5,375 nt of DNA from Alphaproteobacteria bacterium (lineage in GTDB: Bacteria; Pseudomonadota; Alphaproteobacteria; Reyranellales; Reyranellaceae). The notes under the pieces are model-generated. The model ran no database searches, was not told where the DNA came from, and saw nothing but the letters and a program-made list of their open reading frames with translations. The stretch lies in assembly GCA_013290035.1 (NCBI GenBank), contig JABCYT010000300.1:1-5375 (forward strand), written 5' to 3'. Both the position numbers and the translations under genes were made by a program. Shown here one piece after another: positions 1 to 5,375 of this stretch (position 1 is its first letter; each line of letters opens with the position of its first letter).

Positions 1-42
1 CACGCCGATGACCGATAGCCCGATGGAGATTGCTTTCCTCAT
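1..42 (-). CDS. Possible N-terminus of an exported protein, cut by the left edge
   Basis: An ATG at 42 opens a frame that stays open to the left edge and reads MRKAISIGLSVIGV. Two basic residues followed by an aliphatic run is the start pattern of a Sec signal peptide or membrane anchor. The gene would be the next one in the same direction, 152 nt after the serine hydrolase. Only 14 codons are visible and there is no clear Shine-Dalgarno sequence; a GGGCGA about nine bases upstream is weak. Nothing can be said about function, and the frame could be chance. Confidence 0.35.
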   Translation of the reverse strand, partial: MRKAISIGLSVIGV

Positions 43-194
43 GGCAAAAGATCGCCCGCGACAACGGTATGAAGGGAAGCACCATGCTAGCGGGAGGGAC
101 AATGGCAGAGCAAGTCCGCTTCCTCCAACAAGCGCGCGATCGGCGAGAAGTTTTTGCTCAATCGACTTCCCAGTTCCGCCGGGGAGGAAAGTTC

Positions 195-1733
195 TTACCG
201 CTTCTCCGAGCGCGCCAGGGTGCCAAGGCCGTCGGCATTCAAGTCATCGATCGTGATCTCGCTCGCCTTGCCGTCCGGCCCAATCGTGAAGGTGATCGAC
301 GACAGCCATCCCGGCGTTTCGACGAAGGGCGCGTAGAGGAAGGTGTCGCGATTGAAGTGCCGGAGCGAATGCCGGCGGTCGGCCGGACCGAGATGCAGGA
401 CGAGCTCTGGACCGGTGTCTTCGATCCTGGCCTCGCCCACATAATCGTTCGCATAGGTTCCGGCGTAGGCCGCCAAGGGCAGCGCCGCGCCTTTAATCGC
501 GGGCGCATTGGCATAGGGGGCGATGGCGCGCTTGAGCGCCCCGGTGCCGAGGTTGGTGTCGTAGAATTCGTTCCAGTGCGCGATCCAGTCGCGCTCCGGC
601 TTGCCGTCGAAGACCGTGTCCAGGAACGACGCCACCAGCCCCTCGGGAACGCCTGTCGGAAAGGCGTTGCTCAGCACGACGATACCGAGCTGCTCGTCCG
701 GAAGAAGATCGGCGACGGTGCGGGCCCCCGCGCTGAAGGCGCCGGCATGGCTCCATTCGACGCCATGCGAACGATGGGCAACACCCCAACCCAGCGCGTA
801 GAACCTGACTTCTCCGGTGCCGCGATCGACGCCGCTCACGCTGACCGGAATATGGGTCTCGGCGAGGGCGGCGGCGTCGACGATCTGCCGGTCGCCCAGC
901 TTGCCCCTGGCGAGCTCAAGCCTGAGCCACTGGGCAAGATCGCGCGCGCTGGAGCTTGCGCCGCCGGCCGGCGATTGCGCGTCGGCGTTGCGTCGCGTGA
1001 AGGCAGCCCACTGGCCGTCGATCCTGACGTGCAGCGCGGCGCGGTTGGGACGGGCGATGAAATCGCGGTAGCGCGCGCTGGTCGAGACCATGCCGAGCGG
1101 CTTGTAGAGCCTTTCCTCGGCGGCCTCCGGCCAATCCTTGCCCGACACACGCGCCGCGGCGAGGGCGCCCTCGGTGAGGCCGAAATTGCTGTAGGCGTAG
1201 CCGCCGCGGAAGCTGTAGGCGGGCTTTGCCAGGCGCAGGCGGTGCAGGATCTCGCCCTGGGTATAGCCCAGCTCCTCGATGTCGTTGCCGACGCTGCCCG
1301 ACAAGCCGCTGCGATGGGCGAACAGGTCGCGGATCGTGACCTCCGCCGTGGGATAGGGATCGTGCAAGGCAAAGCCCGGATCGATGTCGCTGATGCGGGA
1401 GTCCCACGACACGGGACCGTCGCCCACCAGCGCGGCGACCACGGTCGCGGCCAGCGGCTTGGAGAGCGAGGCGAGCTGAAACACCGTGTCGGCGTCGACC
1501 TTGTCGGCCCCGCCGGTCTGGCGGACGCCGAAGCCCGCGAGATAGACTACTTGGTCACGATGGACGACGGCGATCGAGAGACCAGGCACCTCGCCCTTGG
1601 CGACGGTCTGCTCGGCGAGCGCCTTCAGCCCGGGCAGCGCCGCGAGCACTTTCTCCCGGGTCGCTGACTGGGCGGCGGCGGAAGTCGACAGGAGCGACGC
1701 CGCGAGAGCGGCGTACAAGGTTACTCGAAGCAT
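195..1733 (-). CDS. Exported beta-lactamase-family serine hydrolase with DUF3471-like C-terminal domain
   Basis: This is a 512-aa class C beta-lactamase/penicillin-binding-protein-fold serine hydrolase (Pfam Beta-lactamase type, COG1680-like). Residues 1-22 form a Sec signal peptide with a hydrophobic core and cleavage probably after SAAAQ or ASA-like small residues, so the mature protein is likely periplasmic. The nucleophile motif S-x-x-K is SLSK (Ser89, Lys92). The YxN motif is Tyr181-Ser-Asn183. The third motif is HAG (329-331), replacing KTG as in many esterases, D-aminopeptidases and EstB-like members. LFAHRSGLSG (137-146) is the usual signature between the first two motifs. Residues about 415-500 (PLAAYAGTYANDY onward) resemble the beta-sheet DUF3471 domain that follows this catalytic domain in many homologues. 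ATG at 1733 is supported by GGGAG six bases upstream. The gene follows the oxygenases after 90 nt in the same direction. Esterase, amidase or peptidase activity are all possible; true beta-lactamase activity is unlikely for this subgroup. Confidence 0.92.
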   Translation of the reverse strand: MLRVTLYAALAASLLSTSAAAQSATREKVLAALPGLKALAEQTVAKGEVPGLSIAVVHRDQVVYLAGFGVRQTGGADKVDADTVFQLASLSKPLAATVVAALVGDGPVSWDSRISDIDPGFALHDPYPTAEVTIRDLFAHRSGLSGSVGNDIEELGYTQGEILHRLRLAKPAYSFRGGYAYSNFGLTEGALAAARVSGKDWPEAAEERLYKPLGMVSTSARYRDFIARPNRAALHVRIDGQWAAFTRRNADAQSPAGGASSSARDLAQWLRLELARGKLGDRQIVDAAALAETHIPVSVSGVDRGTGEVRFYALGWGVAHRSHGVEWSHAGAFSAGARTVADLLPDEQLGIVVLSNAFPTGVPEGLVASFLDTVFDGKPERDWIAHWNEFYDTNLGTGALKRAIAPYANAPAIKGAALPLAAYAGTYANDYVGEARIEDTGPELVLHLGPADRRHSLRHFNRDTFLYAPFVETPGWLSSITFTIGPDGKASEITIDDLNADGLGTLARSEKR

Positions 1734-1739
1734 GACGCA

Positions 1740-1744
1740 CTCCC
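1740..1744 (-). promoter_or_regulatory. Ribosome binding site of the serine hydrolase gene
   Basis: GGGAG on the minus strand sits six bases before the ATG at 1733. This spacing supports the start that gives a complete signal peptide. Confidence 0.6.
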
Positions 1745-1823
1745 GTTACGCTGAGGCGACGTTGCCCGGACGGCTCCGTGGGAAGGCTGAACAACGTAGC
1801 ATGTCGGGCTAAGAAAGATCAGG

Positions 1824-3002
1824 TCAGCAAACCGAAGCCACCACCGCCGCGTCGTGCATGTAGAGCCAGCCGATATTCGCGATGGAACGGTCACCTGATA
1901 TTGCCATCGCTTCGTCGCGCTTCTGCTGCTCGGGGCCGTCATGCAGGTGGAAGCGCGTGCGGTTGGCAGCGCTCGCCTCCTGCAGGCGCGTAGCGCGGGG
2001 CTTGCGCAGCGCCTCGTAGCGCGCCAGCGCGCCCGGCACGTCGCCGGGCATTGCCGTCAGCAGCGCAGCCAGAGTCGCGCCGTCCTCGATCGATTGCGCC
2101 GCGCCCTGCGCCATCATGGGCAGCATGGGATGGCAGGCGTCGCCCAGCAGCGTGACCCGGCCGTCGCTCCAGCGCGGCAGCGGCAGGCGGTCGTGCAGCG
2201 CCCAGATGAAGGTCTCGGGAAAGGCTTGTATCAGGCCGCGCACGATCGGGTGCCAGCCGTCGTAGCGCGCCAGCACCTCGGCCACGTCGCCCTTGTCGGT
2301 CCACGATTCCGACGTCCAGGTGCCGTGCTCGACGACGCACACCACGTTCATCATCCGCCCGGCCGCGACCCAGTAGTGCACGACATGGCCGTCCGGCCCC
2401 ATCCAGTTGTGCGAGGCCACTTCAATGCCGAGATGGTTGATGCGCTCGGCCGGCACCAGCCCGCGCCAGGCGACGCAGCCGGTGAAGCGCGGCTTCTCCG
2501 GCCCGAAGGTGAGATGGCGCACGCGGGAGTGGATGCCGTCGGCGCCGACCAGAAGATCCGATTCGGCCGACCCTCCGTTCTCGAAGCGCGCAACGACGCG
2601 CTCGCCCCGCTGCTCCAGGCCGACGAGCCTGTGGCCTACATGCAGCCGCGCAGCGGGCACAGCGCCGCCCAAAAGCTCGGCAAGGTCGCCGCGGTGGAGG
2701 TGATAGTAGGGCGCGCCGAACGTCGCCTCGACCTCCAGCCCAACGGGCGCGCGCTGTAGCGTGCGGCCATCGTCCCAGCGCCGCTGATGGACGGCAAGCG
2801 GCCGCACACCGGCCGCATCCAGGGCCGGCTTGAGGCCGAGGCGGATCAGCAGGCGCGAGGCGTTGGGGCTGATCTGGATGCCGGCGCCGATCTCGCCAAT
2901 GCGCGGCGACTGCTCGTAGACATGGACGTCGAGCCCGGCCTTCAAGAGGTGCAAAGCGGCCGACAGGCCGCCGATGCCGCCGCCGATGATGGCGATTTTC
3001 AT
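1824..3002 (-). CDS. FAD-dependent monooxygenase, salicylate hydroxylase/NicC-like
   Basis: This is a 392-aa single-component class A flavoprotein hydroxylase, expected to use NAD(P)H and O2 on a hydroxybenzoate, hydroxynicotinate or similar ring acid. The dinucleotide fold has GGGIGG at residues 7-12, with the ribose-binding glutamate in VYEQ at 30. HLHRGDLAELL (101-111) matches the conserved R.DL helix of the family. The DG motif is GADGIHSRVR (153-162), followed by FTGCVAWRGLVP (173-184), typical of salicylate hydroxylase relatives. The GD motif is GDACHPMLPMMAQGA (287-301), continuing QSIEDGATLA. Length matches salicylate 1-monooxygenase, 3-hydroxybenzoate 6-hydroxylase and 6-hydroxynicotinate 3-monooxygenase, all about 380-430 aa. 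It lacks the extra C-terminal domain of its upstream neighbour, so the pair is not a recent tandem duplication. ATG at 3002 is preceded by GAGG four bases upstream, overlapping the preceding gene's stop region. The exact substrate cannot be read from the sequence. Confidence 0.93.
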   Translation of the reverse strand: MKIAIIGGGIGGLSAALHLLKAGLDVHVYEQSPRIGEIGAGIQISPNASRLLIRLGLKPALDAAGVRPLAVHQRRWDDGRTLQRAPVGLEVEATFGAPYYHLHRGDLAELLGGAVPAARLHVGHRLVGLEQRGERVVARFENGGSAESDLLVGADGIHSRVRHLTFGPEKPRFTGCVAWRGLVPAERINHLGIEVASHNWMGPDGHVVHYWVAAGRMMNVVCVVEHGTWTSESWTDKGDVAEVLARYDGWHPIVRGLIQAFPETFIWALHDRLPLPRWSDGRVTLLGDACHPMLPMMAQGAAQSIEDGATLAALLTAMPGDVPGALARYEALRKPRATRLQEASAANRTRFHLHDGPEQQKRDEAMAISGDRSIANIGWLYMHDAAVVASVC

Positions 3003-3003
3003 G

Positions 3004-4557
3004 CTACCTCGTCATGACGGGTTTGAGCACCTTCCGCCACACGGCGCGGCCGTCGGCGCAGGCGTTGCCGCGCCAGGCGACGTGGGTGTCAGGGCGGACC
3101 AGGACGAGCTTGGCCTCGTAGATCGGTGCGATCGACGGATCGTCGACGATCACGGTTTCGAGCGGCACCGGCGCGGTATCGATCAATGGCGAGGGATCGG
3201 CGTCGCCGAAGCGCAGCAGGGTGAACCAGGGGCCGAGCCGGTCGTAGAGCGCCGCGCCGTCCGCCAGGAAGGTGCTGGGCAGGCGCGCGCCGGGCGCCGT
3301 CGTCGGCTGGTAGAGCACGGGATCGCCTGAAACGCCGTCGTAGCGATAGCCGAACTCGACGCCCCAGCTCTCGTTCTCGGCGTTGCCCAGGGCCGCGATG
3401 CCGCGCGCCAGGGCCTCGGGATCGCGTTCGCTCTGGTAGAGCTCGGCGATCTTCAGGCGCACGCCGGTGTGGCGCTCGGAGGCCAGACGATTGCGATAGC
3501 CGACCGGCCGCCGTTCGCGCTCGTAGGAGGCGAGCAGGCCCGGCCCGGCGAAACCCCTCAGCGTCGCCGCCAGCTTCCAGCCGAGATCGACGGCATCGCC
3601 GATGCCGGTGTTCATGCCGTAGCCGCCGGTCGGGATGTATTGGTGCGCGGCGTCGCCGGCGAGGAAGACGCGGCCGGCCTGATAGCGCTCGGCCAGCAGC
3701 AGGTGCGTGAACCAGGGATTGGCGACCAGGATCTCGCGCGCGAAGGGGCGGCCCACCCAGGCGTCGAGGATCGGGTCGGGATCGATCGCCGCGGGATCTG
3801 CTCCGGCCGGCGGCCGCGTCTGCAGGGTCCAGGTGTCCGTGTCGTCCTGGGCGATCAGGGTGCCCTTGTCGGTCTGGTAGTGCCAGGCGACGCCGAAGGC
3901 CTGCAGGACGTCGCGCGCGTCGGAGCGGAAATGGATCATGTAGCGGTGCGCCACGGCGGCGCGGCCGTCGAGTCCGATGCCGAGCCTCTCGCGCACAAGG
4001 CTGGAGCCGCCATCGCAGCCGGCGAGGAAATCGCAGCGCACCGTTTCGGTCGCGCCGGTCGCCATGCTGCGCAAGGTCGCGGTGACGCCCGTCTCGTCCT
4101 GCTGGAAATCCTCGAAGGCCGTGCCCCAGCGCGCGTCGACCAGAGGGTCGTTCAGTATTGCGTCGCGCAGCACCGGCTCGATCGCGACCTGGCTCACCCG
4201 CATGGCGGGCTCGCGCGGCTGGCTGCCGTCGTTGCGGGCGCGGATCTCGGCGCGTTTCTCGACGACGCTGGGATAGCGGAAGCGATGGAGCTCGCGGCCG
4301 CCCCGATCCCGCGCCAGCGAGGTGATCCAGGAGATGTCGAAGTTGTTCTCCTCCGGCACGGCAACGGCGCGCAGCTTGTCGGCCAGGCCGAGGCGGCGGA
4401 ACAGCTCCATCGAGCGGCCGTTGGTGATGTCCATCTTCGGGTGCCGCGTGGTCGTGGGATTGCGCTCGACCAGCAGGCAGCGCACGCCGAACGAGGAGAG
4501 CGTGCGGGCCAAGGTCATGCCGACCGGCCCGCCGCCCGCGATCAGGACTGGAATCAA
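3004..4557 (-). CDS. Class A FAD-dependent aromatic monooxygenase (phenol hydroxylase/MhpA/TfdB-like)
   Basis: This is a 517-aa group A flavoprotein monooxygenase (FAD_binding_3 type), expected to be cytosolic and to hydroxylate an aromatic ring with NAD(P)H and O2. The N-terminal Rossmann fold has GGGPVG at residues 8-13 and the ribose-binding acidic residue in VERN near 31. The DG motif is GCDGGSSLVRE, residues 180-190. The FAD-pyrophosphate/ribityl GD motif is GDAAHQYIPTGGYGMNTGIG, residues 301-320. Residues from about 410 form a C-terminal thioredoxin-like domain ending in LVRPDTHVAWRGN (486-498), typical of the PHHY/RdmE/MhpA group. Length fits the family. The start must be TTG at 4557: an in-frame TGA lies ten codons upstream and the first beta strand (IPVLIAGGG) begins at residue 2. 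The only Shine-Dalgarno-like GGAGG is 13 nt away and inside the repeat. The stop is separated by one base from the next gene, so the two are probably translationally coupled. Substrate is unknown; phenols or phenylpropanoids are only family-level guesses. Confidence 0.93.
   Translation of the reverse strand: MIPVLIAGGGPVGMTLARTLSSFGVRCLLVERNPTTTRHPKMDITNGRSMELFRRLGLADKLRAVAVPEENNFDISWITSLARDRGGRELHRFRYPSVVEKRAEIRARNDGSQPREPAMRVSQVAIEPVLRDAILNDPLVDARWGTAFEDFQQDETGVTATLRSMATGATETVRCDFLAGCDGGSSLVRERLGIGLDGRAAVAHRYMIHFRSDARDVLQAFGVAWHYQTDKGTLIAQDDTDTWTLQTRPPAGADPAAIDPDPILDAWVGRPFAREILVANPWFTHLLLAERYQAGRVFLAGDAAHQYIPTGGYGMNTGIGDAVDLGWKLAATLRGFAGPGLLASYERERRPVGYRNRLASERHTGVRLKIAELYQSERDPEALARGIAALGNAENESWGVEFGYRYDGVSGDPVLYQPTTAPGARLPSTFLADGAALYDRLGPWFTLLRFGDADPSPLIDTAPVPLETVIVDDPSIAPIYEAKLVLVRPDTHVAWRGNACADGRAVWRKVLKPVMTR
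3007..3010 (-). promoter_or_regulatory. Ribosome binding site of the salicylate hydroxylase-like gene
   Basis: GAGG on the minus strand lies four bases before the ATG at 3002 and immediately before the upstream gene's TAG (3006-3004). Only one base separates the two coding regions, so a terminating ribosome could reinitiate here. This fixes the start and points to a shared transcript. Confidence 0.6.
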
Positions 4558-4622
4558 GCCGGACCGCGGGCCTCCAGGCCCGCATCATGATCTTGAGCGG
4601 GCCTGGAGGCCCGCGGTCCGGC
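4558..4622. repeat. REPIN/BIME-like perfect inverted repeat, two palindromic REP-like units
   Basis: Two 26-nt arms (4558-4583 and 4597-4622) are exact reverse complements around a 13-nt spacer (4584-4596). Each arm is compound: an 8-nt flank, GCCGGACC or its complement, plus an 18-nt unit that is itself a hairpin. In the left arm, GCGGGCCT (4566-4573) pairs with AGGCCCGC (4576-4583) around CC. In the right arm the same stem sequences lie at 4597-4604 and 4607-4614 around GG, followed by GGTCCGGC. The spacer contains the palindrome ATCATGAT (4584-4591). A short palindrome with one conserved flank, present twice in inverted orientation, is the architecture of REP doublets (BIMEs, REPINs) mobilised by RAYT (IS200-like) transposases. 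The element occupies 65 of the 70 nt between the two flanking genes. No U-tract follows the stem in the transcribed direction, so it is not a standard intrinsic terminator. As RNA it could fold into one 26-bp stem or two small hairpins. The structure is certain; membership of a repeat family is inferred. Confidence 0.85.
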
Positions 4623-4627
4623 AAGAC

Positions 4628-5375
4628 TCATGCTCTTTTCGCTTCCTTCTCGGCCATCTTCTGCTTGAGCTGCTCGGGCGTGAGGCGGACGATGTGCTCG
4701 TTCTGGTGGCTGTAGATGTCGTACTTGGCGACATCCAGATCCTCGAGCACGATCTCGCGCGCCAGGACCTTGCGCTTCCAGTCGGCGTGCTCGGCTTCGG
4801 CGGCGTGGAACTCGGGCATCACTTCCCGGGCGAAGAGGTCGAGCGATTCGCAGATGTCCTGGTGGCTGGTCTTGCCGGCCTGGTTCAGCAGGATCACCTG
4901 GTCGACCCGGCTCTGCTGGAACTGGCGCAGCTTCCGGCGGATCGTCTCGGGCGAGCCGATCAGGCCCGATTCCAGCGCCTTCTTCTCCTCCGGGCCGCCC
5001 CGCCAGCTCTGGTACTCCTTCCAGAGATCGGACGTGCCCGGCGCGTCGACGCCCTTCCGGCCGTAATAGCTGAGCGCGAAGATGAAGAAGGTCCAGCCGG
5101 CGGCCTTGGCCTCGGCCTCCGCGTCGGTGGCGGCGCACATGAAGCCCGACACCATCGCTACGTTGGGATTGCTCGGGTAGTCAGTGAGCTTCTGCGAATT
5201 GTTCAAGAGGTTGTTGTAGTACTTGTGCACCCAGGCGCGCGCCGCTTCGGGCGTGACGAAGGTGAAGCCGAGCGCCCCCATGCCCCATTCGCCCGCCTTG
5301 CCGATGGTCTGGATGTTGGAGCAGGCGACCCAGAGCGGCGGATGCGGCTTCTGGTAGGGCTTGGGAATGACGTTG
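4628..5375 (-). CDS. LLM class (luciferase-like) flavin-dependent monooxygenase, C-terminal part
   Basis: This is the C-terminal portion of a bacterial luciferase-like monooxygenase. The frame stays open to the right edge, so the 5' end is missing and 248 codons are visible. The Met codon at 5281 is internal: 31 in-frame codons precede it and read as conserved family sequence, with PKPYQKPHPPLWVA followed by the glycine-containing KAGEWGMGALGF stretch. Family members commonly have PYQKPHPP.W.A here, leading into a late strand of the TIM barrel. Near visible residues 140-150, GSPETIRRKL matches the usual G(S/T)PE.V...L segment, and VDQVILLNQAG is the next barrel strand. A charged tail ending in EKEAKRA closes the protein. 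Known members oxidise substrates with O2 and reduced FMN supplied by a separate flavin reductase; none is visible here. The full length is probably near 350-400 residues. Family assignment is firm but the substrate is unknown. It is the first visible gene of the minus-strand cluster and ends 5 nt before the inverted repeat. Confidence 0.9.
   Translation of the reverse strand, partial: NVIPKPYQKPHPPLWVACSNIQTIGKAGEWGMGALGFTFVTPEAARAWVHKYYNNLLNNSQKLTDYPSNPNVAMVSGFMCAATDAEAEAKAAGWTFFIFALSYYGRKGVDAPGTSDLWKEYQSWRGGPEEKKALESGLIGSPETIRRKLRQFQQSRVDQVILLNQAGKTSHQDICESLDLFAREVMPEFHAAEAEHADWKRKVLAREIVLEDLDVAKYDIYSHQNEHIVRLTPEQLKQKMAEKEAKRA

Noticed and set aside
43..194. Terminator or small gene in the 152-nt gap after the serine hydrolase
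   Set aside because: Only weak inverted repeats are present, such as GAAGT/ACTTC with a 13-nt loop. There is no GC-rich stem followed by a U-run, and no small frame has a convincing ribosome site.
30..1667. 545-codon open frame on the plus strand, antisense to the serine hydrolase
   Set aside because: The predicted protein is dominated by Arg, Ala, Gly and Val with no recognisable domain. The minus-strand gene has a signal peptide and all three catalytic motifs. Long antisense frames are expected in DNA this GC-rich.
195..1733. Calling the serine hydrolase an antibiotic-resistance beta-lactamase
   Set aside because: HAG replaces the KTG motif, and a DUF3471-like domain follows the catalytic domain. 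Both point to the broad esterase/peptidase group of this fold rather than AmpC.
1941..2759. 272-codon plus-strand frame opposite the salicylate hydroxylase-like gene
   Set aside because: It is an antisense shadow rich in Arg, Ala, His and Gln. The opposite strand encodes a complete FAD monooxygenase.
3469..4590. 373-codon plus-strand frame opposite the phenol hydroxylase-like gene, running into the repeat
   Set aside because: It has no domain motifs, its composition is that of an antisense shadow, and no convincing ribosome site was seen.
4558..4622. Intrinsic transcription terminator after the LLM gene
   Set aside because: The stem is strong but no U-tract follows on the transcribed strand (CTTGATTCC comes next), and the next coding region starts immediately. 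The nested palindromes fit a REP doublet better, although partial attenuation is possible.
3089..4624. 511-codon frame on the minus strand overlapping the phenol hydroxylase-like gene in another register
   Set aside because: The translation is Arg/Pro/Ala/Gly-rich low-complexity sequence. The overlapped frame has an intact FAD monooxygenase fold.

Overview
The window is GC-rich, densely coded DNA with strong third-position G/C bias. That bias opens long false reading frames on both strands. Gene content (three flavin-dependent oxygenases and an exported serine hydrolase) and composition fit a metabolically versatile soil or water proteobacterium. An alphaproteobacterium is my best guess, but nothing here fixes the taxon.

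All supported genes lie on the minus strand, so transcription runs from the right edge to the left. In transcription order they are: (1) the C-terminal two-thirds or so of a luciferase-like (LLM class) flavin-dependent monooxygenase, cut by the right edge (5375-4628); (2) a 70-nt gap filled almost entirely by a perfect inverted repeat of two small palindromic units, resembling a REP doublet or REPIN (4622-4558); (3) a 517-aa class A FAD monooxygenase of the phenol hydroxylase/MhpA/TfdB type (4557-3004), which needs a TTG start directly abutting the repeat; (4) one base later, a 392-aa class A FAD monooxygenase of the salicylate hydroxylase/NicC type (3002-1824); (5) after a 90-nt gap, an exported 512-aa beta-lactamase-family serine hydrolase with a C-terminal DUF3471-like domain (1733-195); (6) after 152 nt with no gene or clear terminator, a possible start of a further exported protein running off the left edge (42-1).

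The layout looks like a catabolic operon. An FMN-dependent two-component-type oxygenase and two NAD(P)H/FAD hydroxylases would act one after another on an aromatic or related cyclic compound. The serine hydrolase may release the substrate from an ester or amide in the periplasm, though it could also be an independent gene. No ring-cleavage enzyme, transporter or regulator is visible, so the substrate cannot be named. No promoter for the cluster can be placed; it probably lies beyond the right edge.

I see no CRISPR array, tRNA, rRNA, insertion sequence or phage gene. The most unusual element is the REPIN-like repeat between the first two oxygenase genes.
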